Positions 1-5,885 of a stretch of DNA of 9,352 nucleotides are shown piece after piece (positions within the stretch are counted from its first letter, which is position 1; each line of letters opens with the position of its first letter). The notes under the pieces were generated by a model. That model was not told the origin of the DNA. It searched no databases and was given only the letters and a program-made list of their open reading frames with translations. A program made the position numbers and the translations under genes. The stretch is taken from the NCBI GenBank assembly GCA_001797745.1, contig MGQF01000083.1, forward strand, positions 1 to 9,352, given 5' to 3'. This stretch comes from Deltaproteobacteria bacterium RBG_13_52_11 (GTDB lineage: Bacteria > Desulfobacterota > B13-G15 > RBG-16-54-18).

Positions 1-428
1 TCAAAGAGAGTAGGGATCTCAATCTTAGCAGCATCAAGATCCTTCTCGTTTTTAATTCCATAATGGTCGGCATGGATCGCCACCGGAATGGTAATTTCAA
101 GTTCGTTGCAGATGGTATCGACCAACATGGCAATATTCCAGAAGTTCACTGCACAATAGGCCTTGGTGCCTCCTTCCGATTTTGCGATCTCGATAATGAC
201 AGGAGCGTTGGCTCGCTGGGCGGCTTGTAGAGCTCCGCGGATGACAAATTTATTTCGGCCGTTTGCAGCCATCGCAATCGCTTTCCCTTTTGCGCTCATG
301 GCCCGATCTACCACCTTGCCACTCACGATTAGTGCCCTTGAATTGGGGAAAAGCCTTTTAATATTGGGTGGCCGTCCCTTCCCAAGGGCTTTTGTAAAAT
401 CGGCTGAGGAAACTTTGCTCCTGACCAT
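1..428 (-). CDS. fba: Class II fructose-bisphosphate aldolase, N-terminal part (gene runs off the left edge)
   Basis: Aldolase that interconverts fructose 1,6-bisphosphate with dihydroxyacetone phosphate plus glyceraldehyde 3-phosphate, in the cytoplasm and zinc dependent. Only the first 142 codons are in the window. Seen: a lead-in with NGRNKFVIRGALQAAQ followed by ANAPVIIEIAKSEGG (about residues 56-87), which fits the first strands of the class II aldolase barrel, and IHADHYG at about 118-124. In the family the Asp of this motif is the catalytic acid/base and the following His binds zinc (here D121 and H122). The start at 428 is preceded by GGAGAG at a normal distance. The gene follows fbp by 84 bases with no terminator in between, so the two are probably co-transcribed and act on consecutive steps of gluconeogenesis or a sugar-phosphate cycle. 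The remaining zinc ligands and phosphate site are outside the window. A tagatose-type or other class II aldolase specificity cannot be excluded. Confidence 0.85.
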   Translation of the reverse strand, partial: MVRSKVSSADFTKALGKGRPPNIKRLFPNSRALIVSGKVVDRAMSAKGKAIAMAANGRNKFVIRGALQAAQRANAPVIIEIAKSEGGTKAYCAVNFWNIAMLVDTICNELEITIPVAIHADHYGIKNEKDLDAAKIEIPTLF

Positions 429-480
429 AGCCCTCTCTCCTTTTTAAATCTGTGAATTTTCCTCTAACACGGGAAATGAA

Positions 481-497
481 GCTGGGTTTTATTTCTA
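481..497 (-). repeat. Copy 2 of a short motif shared by the fbp and aldolase leaders
   Basis: On the minus strand this reads TAGAAATAAAAC, then two variable bases, then AGC. The same 12-mer plus AGC occurs at 1651-1667 in the fbp leader. This copy begins about 70 bases upstream of the aldolase start codon. It could be a shared operator or leader element, or a coincidence of A-rich sequence. No known regulator site is recognised. Confidence 0.35.
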
Positions 498-513
498 TCC
501 TTAACCTCAAGCC

Positions 514-1509
514 TTACCCTTGTGTTTTTTCTCTTAGTACCCCTGCAATATCTTCCACCAATCGCTTTGAACCTACGTAAAGTGCTGTTCGCTGGTGATG
601 TTTCTCCGGCTGAATCTCAAGAATTGGGATGCCGGCCTCATTAACGGCTGCCCCACCTGCTTCACGGCACATGAAGGCCACTACCGCCGCTTCGTACATG
701 AGGCGCAGTTTTCCCTCAGGACGGTTCTTTTTTGAATCAGGATGATTGATAATGGCTGGATACATGAACATGCCGCCGTTCGCCAGAATTCTATGAAAAT
801 CTCCAGCTAACGCGCCAAGGTACCTGAATGCGTACTTACCTTCATTCTCCATGATCCATTTCTGAACATGCTCAGCATAGGTGCGGCGGTTTGACTCATT
901 GAATGACAACTCCCAGCTCTTGGTGCCCTCGGGAAGGATCATTCGGGTAGGCCTGACAAAAGTCATTGTCTCGTCGATGTGGAACCGCCAGGTACCTGCA
1001 TCCTTGAGCCCGAGGGTAAAAGTCCCAGTCGGAATCACAAACATGCCAGCAGCGATATAATCTTTCCCGGCCCTCAGGTGTCCGTCCTCAGGGCCTTCCA
1101 GATTGCGTTTCGCAATCCCAAAGAGAAAGCCGACTGGTAGACCATGGGGAAGATTGGATGATCCATCGAGCGGGTCAAAATAGATAAAGTAACGTCCCCC
1201 ATCAGGATTCATCGGTATGATCTCCTCCGATTCCTCACTGACCGCGTGAATGATGCGACCCGACGTCATCAAATAATGAATGGTGATCTCCTGGGCGATC
1301 TGATCCATTCTCATGACATCCTCACCCTGCACGTTTACGTCACCTGCTAAGCTAAGATTGCCCTTTAAGGCACCCGTCAAATAGTAGTGTTGGATATGCT
1401 TTGCCGCACTGATCATTGCATCCATGAGGATCAGGAAGTGGTATGTGCGGTTATGTCTCTCTTGGTGTTGAAGGAGAAAATTCATAAAGGTTTGCTCGAA
1501 TCGTATCAT
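514..1509 (-). CDS. fbp: Fructose-1,6-bisphosphatase, class I
   Basis: Hydrolyses fructose 1,6-bisphosphate to fructose 6-phosphate plus phosphate, the committed step of gluconeogenesis and part of the Calvin and RuMP cycles. It is cytoplasmic and Mg2+ dependent. The 331-residue product matches the class I length. Visible motifs are SEESEE at about 91-96 and DPLDGSSN at 112-119, which hold acidic metal ligands, RYLGALAGDFHRIL at 229-242, and GKLRLMYEA at 267-275, whose Glu is a metal ligand in the family. Compared with E. coli, the stretch before GKLRL (HPDSKKNRPE) carries a few extra residues. I chose the ATG at 1509 because AAAGGAGGT lies immediately upstream. An in-frame GTG at 1536 would add nine residues, but they are unlike the family. 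An aldolase gene follows, so the pair makes functional sense. The leader is A+T-rich and could hold its own promoter, but none is clear. Confidence 0.95.
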   Translation of the reverse strand: MIRFEQTFMNFLLQHQERHNRTYHFLILMDAMISAAKHIQHYYLTGALKGNLSLAGDVNVQGEDVMRMDQIAQEITIHYLMTSGRIIHAVSEESEEIIPMNPDGGRYFIYFDPLDGSSNLPHGLPVGFLFGIAKRNLEGPEDGHLRAGKDYIAAGMFVIPTGTFTLGLKDAGTWRFHIDETMTFVRPTRMILPEGTKSWELSFNESNRRTYAEHVQKWIMENEGKYAFRYLGALAGDFHRILANGGMFMYPAIINHPDSKKNRPEGKLRLMYEAAVVAFMCREAGGAAVNEAGIPILEIQPEKHHQRTALYVGSKRLVEDIAGVLREKTQG

Positions 1510-1664
1510 GGGACCTCCTTTCCTTTGGCCCCGCACTCTCTACCATCTCTTTGTGGCAGTGCCTCCGTGAAGATCATTATGCATTAAAGTCCGACCGGTT
1601 TCTCTATTGTCACATGGGGTAAAGAAGTGAATGCTTTTAGCTTTAATATCGCTTTGTTTTATTT
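1510..1664 (-). other. Leader region of fbp, with a possible 23-codon upstream ORF
   Basis: No family-recognisable gene is here. The upstream half (about 1621-1670) is markedly A+T-rich compared with the neighbouring genes. On the minus strand a 23-codon ORF runs from ATG at 1577 to a TGA at 1506-1508, overlapping the fbp start as ATGA. It lacks a convincing Shine-Dalgarno. Possible promoter fragments, such as GTGACA near 1611 and TTTAAT near 1585, are spaced 19 bases apart, so I do not call a promoter. No riboswitch class was recognised. Confidence 0.35.
1513..1521 (-). promoter_or_regulatory. Shine-Dalgarno sequence of fbp
   Basis: The minus strand reads AAAGGAGGT followed by CCC and then ATG at 1509. 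This is a near-perfect match to the 16S anti-Shine-Dalgarno, with a short 4-base gap from GGAGG to the start. It decides the ATG at 1509 over the upstream in-frame GTG at 1536. Confidence 0.75.
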
Positions 1665-1667
1665 CTA
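1651..1667 (-). repeat. Copy 1 of a short motif shared by the fbp and aldolase leaders
   Basis: The minus strand reads TAGAAATAAAAC, then AA, then AGC, and matches 481-497 at 15 of 17 positions (12 contiguous). This copy begins about 158 bases upstream of the fbp ATG. The function is unknown. It may be regulatory, since both copies precede genes of the same pathway. Confidence 0.35.
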
Positions 1668-1775
1668 CGTTCCGTTCATCTCCTCCCCATACTCTTTATA
1701 ACTCCTGGCTGTGCTGATGTAAAGACGAATGGCGTCTGTCTGCGTCCGCGCAGCCCGAGTAGATCGATCAGGGGG
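1665..1775 (-). other. Unassigned open frame directly after the SDR remnant stop
   Basis: Reading on in the SDR frame past TAA gives 36 sense codons to a TAG at 1665-1667. The end reads TDAIRLYISTARSYKEYGEE, a helix-like charged stretch that looks protein-like, but I cannot assign it. There is no good start codon at its head. It may be the C-terminal scrap of another lost gene brought in at the same junction, or chance. Confidence 0.2.
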
Positions 1776-1883
1776 TTAATCGACGGCTACCGAGGCACCC
1801 TCTTTGACCAGCCCAACGGCAAACCTCCTGTCCATCCCCCTCCCTGCCCCCGTGACCAATGCGCTTTTCTCTGCCAAGCTCAT
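1776..1883 (-). pseudogene. Truncated N-terminus of a short-chain dehydrogenase/reductase (SDR)
   Basis: Read on the minus strand from ATG at 1883, 35 codons resemble the start of an SDR. A short lead is followed by SALVTGAGRGMD, matching the Rossmann nucleotide-binding loop TGxxxGxG, then RRFAVGLVKEGASVAVD, matching helix 1 and strand 2 of the fold. Then comes TAA at 1776-1778. Intact SDRs run to about 250 residues, and no frame downstream continues the fold or shows the YxxxK catalytic motif. The last glycine of the loop is Asp (GAC, one base from GGC), a further sign of decay. The gene had its own binding site (GGAGAGAGAAGG just before the ATG) and began 21 bases after the surE stop, so it was probably once an intact gene behind surE. 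Seen: motif and stop. Inferred: loss of the rest by deletion or rearrangement. A functional 35-residue peptide is unlikely. Confidence 0.65.
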
Positions 1884-1904
1884 CTTGCCTTCTCTCTCCG
1901 TGGC

Positions 1905-2645
1905 CTATAACGTCCATCCCTCCAGCTCCTGCACGGCAGAGTGGTTGGTCAAATCGACGCATAAGGGGGTGATGGAAATGTAGCGGTTCGCTATGGCGTG
2001 AAAATCCGTCCCCGCTATCTCCTGGAATCTCTGATCCCCTCCCCCTATCCAATAGTATTTTTTGCCACGGGGGTCAACCTTTTCCACCACTGCATCTTCA
2101 AAGACCCGCTTGCCTTGATGGGTGATCTTATAGGAGCATATCTCATCCGCCTCCACGTTGGGGACGTTGATGTTTAAGAAGGTATCCTTGGGAAGCCCCA
2201 CGTGCATGATATAGGTGGCCACCTTGAGGGCAAAGTTGGCTGCAACCTGATACTTGAAGTCCTTGCGGGCGGCCAGAGAGATGGCAAAGGCAGGTATACC
2301 GAGAAAGGTGGCCTCAAAGGCGGCGGAGACCGTGCCCGAATATACCAGGTCTTCGCCCAGATTGGGCCCGTTGTTTATACCTGAGATGACGAGATCGGGA
2401 TTGCCCTTCAGGATACCGTAAACGGCTAGGTTGACGCAATCCACCGGCGTCCCGTCTGCCGCGTAAACCCGCGGGGAGACCTCCTCGACCCGCAGGGGGC
2501 GGTGAAGGGTCAAAGAGTGGGCGGCGGCGCTTCGCTCTCGGTCAGGGGCCACCACATACACCTCGCCGAGGGCCTTCATCGTATTGGCCAAAGTACGCAG
2601 CCCTTCAGAAAAGACACCATCGTCGTTGGTGACCAAAATCTTCAT
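1905..2645 (-). CDS. surE: 5'/3'-nucleotidase SurE
   Basis: Metal-dependent phosphatase that dephosphorylates nucleoside 5'- and 3'-monophosphates, and in some members short polyphosphate. It is cytoplasmic and linked to stationary-phase survival. Starting at ATG 2645 the product is 246 residues, the usual family length. It opens MKILVTNDDG, and the metal and active-site residues fall at the positions known for E. coli SurE: D8 and D9 (NDDG), S39 (RSAAAHS) and N92 (SGINNGPN). The C-terminus with ISITPLCVDLTN and a final ELEGW is complete. An ATG two codons upstream at 2651 is equally open. I preferred 2645 for the family-like N-terminus. Neither has a Shine-Dalgarno: the mRNA has a C/U-rich tract there instead. 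It lies 41 to 47 bases after the tRNA-Pro gene and may be expressed from the same transcript. The SDR remnant follows. Confidence 0.95.
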   Translation of the reverse strand: MKILVTNDDGVFSEGLRTLANTMKALGEVYVVAPDRERSAAAHSLTLHRPLRVEEVSPRVYAADGTPVDCVNLAVYGILKGNPDLVISGINNGPNLGEDLVYSGTVSAAFEATFLGIPAFAISLAARKDFKYQVAANFALKVATYIMHVGLPKDTFLNINVPNVEADEICSYKITHQGKRVFEDAVVEKVDPRGKKYYWIGGGDQRFQEIAGTDFHAIANRYISITPLCVDLTNHSAVQELEGWTL

Positions 2646-2656
2646 TTCCATTTCAT

Positions 2657-2672
2657 GGAAGGAGGAGGAAGG
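2657..2672 (-). promoter_or_regulatory. Anti-Shine-Dalgarno-like pyrimidine tract in the surE leader
   Basis: The minus strand reads CCTTCCTCCTCCTTCC, a perfect 16-base mirror repeat that contains the CCTCCTT core found at the 3' end of 16S rRNA. It sits exactly where a purine-rich ribosome binding site would be expected. It is followed by TTCCAT-GAA-ATGGAA, a 6-bp hairpin overlapping the upstream ATG of surE. The effect on translation is inferred, not shown. Confidence 0.35.
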
Positions 2673-2691
2673 ACAAGCGGTTTTTTATAGA

Positions 2692-2768
2692 TGGTCGGGG
2701 CGAGAGGATTTGAACCTCCGGCTCCTAGCACCCCATGCTAGTGCGCTACCAGGCTGCGCCACGCCCCG
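2692..2768 (-). tRNA. tRNA-Pro, anticodon GGG
   Basis: A 77-base cloverleaf can be drawn on the minus strand. The acceptor CGGGGCG pairs with CGCCCCG. The D stem is GCGC/GCGC with a loop containing GGT. The anticodon stem CTAGC/GCTAG has the loop ATGGGGT, so positions 34-36 read GGG, decoding CCC and CCU proline codons. The T stem GGAGG/CCTCT (one G-U) has the loop TTCAAAT. Discriminator A plus an encoded CCA end the gene. It lies between the merR-like gene and surE in the same orientation, and a predicted promoter sits just upstream. Confidence 0.97.
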
Positions 2769-2779
2769 AACCAAAATAT

Positions 2780-2808
2780 AAAATAGCAGATTTACCTTCC
2801 TTAATCAA
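2780..2808 (-). promoter_or_regulatory. Predicted sigma70-type promoter for tRNA-Pro
   Basis: The minus strand has TTGATT (2803-2808) and TATTTT (2780-2785) separated by 17 bases, each matching four of six consensus positions. Transcription would start near 2773, a few bases before the mature tRNA 5' end at 2768. The -35 box overlaps the stop codon of the merR-like gene. This is a by-eye prediction. Confidence 0.4.
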
Positions 2809-3160
2809 GAGCCTCTTTTATCTCCTTGAGTTCCTTCCTGACCTCCCGCAAGACTTCTTTGTAACCTTCTTCTAAAAAATCCATCTCGAGTTGCCCCCTC
2901 CGTCGGCGGCTCAACTCCAGCAATCGCTTCTTGGCCCCCCTGATCGTAAACTTCTCCTCATAGAGGAGCTTCTTGATGGTGAGGATAGTCTCCAGGTCTT
3001 CTCTTCTGTATCTTCGCTGCGTCCCCCCGAATTTTTCGGGCCGCAACTTGAATTCCTGCTCCCAGTATCTCAAGACGTGGGGTTTCACCCCCGTAATGCG
3101 ACTGACCTCCCCAATGCGATAATAGAGTTTATCAGGGTAGACATGTTTCCCCGCTGCCAT
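2801..3160 (-). CDS. Small MerR-family transcriptional regulator
   Basis: A 119-residue DNA-binding protein. The winged helix-turn-helix of the MerR family is visible: YRIGEVSRITGVKPHVLRYW (about 14-33) holds the helix-turn-helix, and FGGTQRRYRREDLETI (about 44-59) holds the wing and next helix. ILTIKKLLYEEKFTIRGAKK (about 59-78) continues the domain. The C-terminal 40 residues are highly charged and likely a coiled coil for dimerisation. There is no separate effector domain and no cysteine set for metal binding, so this is not a mercury sensor, and the ligand is unknown. The gene starts 12 bases after the ihfA stop, with AAGGGG that overlaps that stop serving as the binding site, so it is co-transcribed with the IHF gene. 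As I remember it, this MerR-after-ihfA arrangement is common in Desulfobacterota. The targets are unknown. Confidence 0.88.
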   Translation of the reverse strand: MAAGKHVYPDKLYYRIGEVSRITGVKPHVLRYWEQEFKLRPEKFGGTQRRYRREDLETILTIKKLLYEEKFTIRGAKKRLLELSRRRRGQLEMDFLEEGYKEVLREVRKELKEIKEALD

Positions 3161-3172
3161 GGGAAAGGCCCC

Positions 3173-3448
3173 TTAAGCATTTAACAGCTTTTTCAAGGTT
3201 TGGCTCGGTCTAAATGTCAACACCCTCCGCGGGGCGATCTCGATCTCATCACCCGTCTGAGGATTCCTCCCCTTTCGCGCCCCCTTTTCTTTGACCACAA
3301 AGTTGCCAAAACCAGATATCTTGATCTTCTCTCCCCGTTCCAGGGTCTCCTTCATGAGATCGAAGACCATCTCCACCATTTCAGCCGCCTCCTTCTTGGA
3401 AAACCCCACTCTTTCGTAAACGCTCTCCACGATTTCGGCCTTGGTCAT
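3173..3448 (-). CDS. ihfA: Integration host factor, alpha-type subunit
   Basis: Small HU/IHF-family protein that bends DNA sharply and shapes promoters, replication origins and recombination complexes. It works as a dimer, usually with IHF-beta, which is encoded elsewhere. The 91 residues match the family length. Helices occupy about 3-40. KISGFGNF at 43-50 leads into the beta arms, where KGRNPQTG (59-66) carries the proline that intercalates into DNA. EIEIAPRRVLTFRPSQTLKK (68-87) is typical of the alpha subunit. The neighbourhood, directly after pheT, is the ihfA position in E. coli and many other bacteria, which supports IHF-alpha over HU. A strong AAAGGAGGTGA lies 5 bases before the ATG. 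The pheT stop is 26 bases upstream with no terminator, so it is part of the synthetase operon. In E. coli this gene also has its own promoter, but none is evident here. Confidence 0.93.
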   Translation of the reverse strand: MTKAEIVESVYERVGFSKKEAAEMVEMVFDLMKETLERGEKIKISGFGNFVVKEKGARKGRNPQTGDEIEIAPRRVLTFRPSQTLKKLLNA

Positions 3449-3474
3449 CCCCTCACCTCCTTTACAAGTACTCC

Positions 3475-5880
3475 CTACCTGACCATCAATTCGGGCACTT
3501 TCTCTAGCCGCTCCAGCACCTCTCGATGAAACTCGTTTACTTCTTCGTCGGTCAACGTCCGATCAGACGAGCGATATCTAATCCTGAAGGCTAGCCCCTT
3601 TCGGCCAGGGGGGATGGAATCCCCCCGATAGCAGTCAAAGACCACGACCGCCTCGATATATTTGTTATCCACCTCCCTGATAAGCTCCGTAATTTCTCCC
3701 GCGCTCATACCCTCATCCACCGTCACCGCCACATCCCTGGCTACCGAGGGAAACCTGGGCAGGGGAGTAAAAGTTATCTCCCTCCAGAAGCGATCCGACA
3801 AGGGGGAGATATCGAGTTCAAAGATGAGAACTCCTGGGGGAAGCTCAAAGGCCTCAGCCACCTCAGGGTGTAGTTCCCCCATAGTCCCTATTTTTTCGCC
3901 ATCTAGTCTTATTACTGCCCCCTTGCTGGGGTGGAGATAGGGGATCCCCTCGCTGGTAGTAAAGGTCGGGGGAGGGGTCCTTAGCTCAGCGAGCAATTGC
4001 TCAACACACCCCTTGACGTAGTAAAAGTCCATCTCTTGAAGCGGGATATTCCACCCCTCACCTGCGGCGGTACCCATTACCAGTCCTGCCAAGGCCCTCC
4101 GCTCCACTGGCAGACGCTCTCCCTCGCGGGGGTGGTAGACCTCCCGCAACTCAAAGATCTTCAGATCCCTGTTCTTATGGCTCAGATTGTACCTGGCCGT
4201 CTCCAGCAGGCCCGGTAGCAAGGTGGTCCGCATCACCGATTGTACCTCTGCAAGGGGATTAAGCAGGGCCAACGGATGGAGCCTGAAATCATCAGCGGGC
4301 AGCCGTAGCGCCTCAAGGGACTGGGGGGAGATAAAGCTGAAGGTAATCACCTCATAGAACCCAAGGCCAACCAGCACCTCCTTGGCTTGCTCTTCCAGTG
4401 CCTCTTCCCGCTCCTTCCGAAAGGGCAATACCCACATCTTGGGCACCTGAACTGGGATCAGATCGTATCCCCTGAGACGCCCTATCTCCTCGATGAGGTC
4501 TATTTCTCTTGTGATATCGCCTCGGTAGGTGGGGGACGTGACCACCCATTCGTCCCCCTTGCCCTCCTTAACCTCCATGTGGAGGCGCTTCAATATCCCC
4601 TTCACCTCCTCTTGCTCCATGTGGATACCCAGTAGGGTGTTGACCCTCGGCAGGCGCAGCCTGATCTCTAAACGGAGAAGGGGGGTTGGATAGCAATCGA
4701 TGACCCCCTTTGCCACCTCACCTCCGGCGAGTTGGGCGATGAGGGCAATCGCCCGCAGCGAGGCGGCGGACACCCCCTCGGGATCAACCCCTCGCTCAAA
4801 CCGGTACGATGACTCTGTCTGCAGGCCCAAGGCCGTGGAGGTGCGCCTGATCCCCTCGGGGGAGAAATAGGCGCTCTCCAAGAGGACGCGGGAGGTATCC
4901 TCTCGGATCTCTGAGTTCAACCCCCCCATGACCCCACCGATGGCCACCGGCCTGACTGCATCACAGATCATGAGGGTATCTTTACTCAAGACCCGTTCCA
5001 CCTCATCGAGGGTCACAAAGCGCTCTCCCTCAGCCGCCCTCTTTACCACAATCTCTCCCCCCTCTAAGAGGTCAAAATCGAAGGCATGGAGCGGCTGTCC
5101 GTATTCCAACATGACGTAGTTGGTCACGTCGACCACATTGTTGATGGATCTCACCCCAGCCCGCTCCAACCTGGTCCGCAACCAGAGGGGAGAAGGGCCG
5201 ATTTGCACCCCGGTGATGAACCGGGCGGAATATCGGGGGCAGAGATCAGGGTCCAGTACCGATACCCGCACAAATTCATCCACTCGCTCTTCCCCCTCCC
5301 GGAGCTGGGGGGTTGGTGGGTGAAACCTCTTGCCGGTCAAGGCAGCTACCTCACGGGCTACGCCGATCATGCTGAGGCAATCTCCCCTGTTCGGGGTCAG
5401 GGAGACCTCCAGGACATAATCTCTGACGTTGAGCAAATCCGCCACGAGGGTGCCTATTGGGGCCTCAGGGGGGAGGATCATGATCCCCTCCGCGCCGGAG
5501 GAAAACCCTAGCTCTGCCTCTGAACACATCATCCCTTCAGAGAGCTCACCCCGAATCGTTGTCTTTTGTATCTTCACCCCCTCGGGGAGTTCAGCCCCCA
5601 CCAGGGCCAAGGCCACCTTATCCCCCTCCTTCATATTCCGGGCACCGCAGACGATGGAGTAGGGCTTCTCCGCCACCTTCACGCGGCAGAGGGAGAGTCG
5701 ATCGGCCTGGGGGTGGGGTGCGATGGAGGTAATCTGGGCCACCACCACCCCCTTGAACTCAGGCCCCACCTCCTCTACGCCTTCTATCTCCAGGCCTGCC
5801 ATGGTAAGCAAGTCGGCGAGCTCAGAGGGGGCAAGCTCACAATCGACATATTCCTTTAACCAGTTGAAACTTACTCTCAT
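3475..5880 (-). CDS. pheT: Phenylalanyl-tRNA synthetase beta subunit
   Basis: Beta chain of the (alpha-beta)2 PheRS that charges tRNA-Phe. It carries editing and tRNA-binding modules. At 801 residues it is close to the E. coli subunit (795). Order of parts: an N-terminal stretch opening MRVSFNWLKEYVD; an OB-fold tRNA-binding domain (about 42-150, with PHPQADRL and SEGMMCSEAELG); the B3/B4 editing region (about 210-375, with NNVVDVTNYVMLEYGQPLHA and RTSTALGLQTESSYRFERGV); a B5 domain (about 405-475, ending EEIGRLRGYDLIP); the catalytic-like core (about 490-690, with LLNPLAEVQSVMRTTLLPGL); and the C-terminal FDX-ACB anticodon-binding domain (about 708-801, with PRFPSVARDVAV). It starts 5 bases after the pheS stop and lacks a clear Shine-Dalgarno, so translation is probably coupled to pheS, which would help keep subunits balanced. 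Confidence 0.98.
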   Translation of the reverse strand: MRVSFNWLKEYVDCELAPSELADLLTMAGLEIEGVEEVGPEFKGVVVAQITSIAPHPQADRLSLCRVKVAEKPYSIVCGARNMKEGDKVALALVGAELPEGVKIQKTTIRGELSEGMMCSEAELGFSSGAEGIMILPPEAPIGTLVADLLNVRDYVLEVSLTPNRGDCLSMIGVAREVAALTGKRFHPPTPQLREGEERVDEFVRVSVLDPDLCPRYSARFITGVQIGPSPLWLRTRLERAGVRSINNVVDVTNYVMLEYGQPLHAFDFDLLEGGEIVVKRAAEGERFVTLDEVERVLSKDTLMICDAVRPVAIGGVMGGLNSEIREDTSRVLLESAYFSPEGIRRTSTALGLQTESSYRFERGVDPEGVSAASLRAIALIAQLAGGEVAKGVIDCYPTPLLRLEIRLRLPRVNTLLGIHMEQEEVKGILKRLHMEVKEGKGDEWVVTSPTYRGDITREIDLIEEIGRLRGYDLIPVQVPKMWVLPFRKEREEALEEQAKEVLVGLGFYEVITFSFISPQSLEALRLPADDFRLHPLALLNPLAEVQSVMRTTLLPGLLETARYNLSHKNRDLKIFELREVYHPREGERLPVERRALAGLVMGTAAGEGWNIPLQEMDFYYVKGCVEQLLAELRTPPPTFTTSEGIPYLHPSKGAVIRLDGEKIGTMGELHPEVAEAFELPPGVLIFELDISPLSDRFWREITFTPLPRFPSVARDVAVTVDEGMSAGEITELIREVDNKYIEAVVVFDCYRGDSIPPGRKGLAFRIRYRSSDRTLTDEEVNEFHREVLERLEKVPELMVR

Positions 5881-5885
5881 CGAAT

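Noticed and set aside
1510..1536. In-frame GTG at 1536 as the fbp start
   Set aside because: The extra nine residues are unlike class I FBPases, and the coding stretch would contain the strong Shine-Dalgarno that serves the ATG at 1509.
1740..1753. Hairpin CTGCG-CGGA-CGCAG as a terminator after the SDR remnant
   Set aside because: The five-pair stem is perfect but is followed by ACAGACGCC with no T-run, so it is not an intrinsic terminator.
1768..2052. 94-codon minus-strand ORF across the surE end
   Set aside because: Its upper half overlaps surE in another frame and has low-complexity, Gly/Arg-rich content. The SDR remnant, in a different frame, explains the protein-like signal in this area better.
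2801..3160. MerR-like protein as a mercury or metal resistance regulator
   Set aside because: It has no metal-binding cysteines and no resistance genes nearby. The context is a housekeeping operon.
5086..5511. Long plus-strand ORF of 141 codons opposite pheT
   Set aside because: It is antisense to a well-conserved pheT segment, has no family-like features, and long antisense ORFs are expected opposite GC-rich genes.
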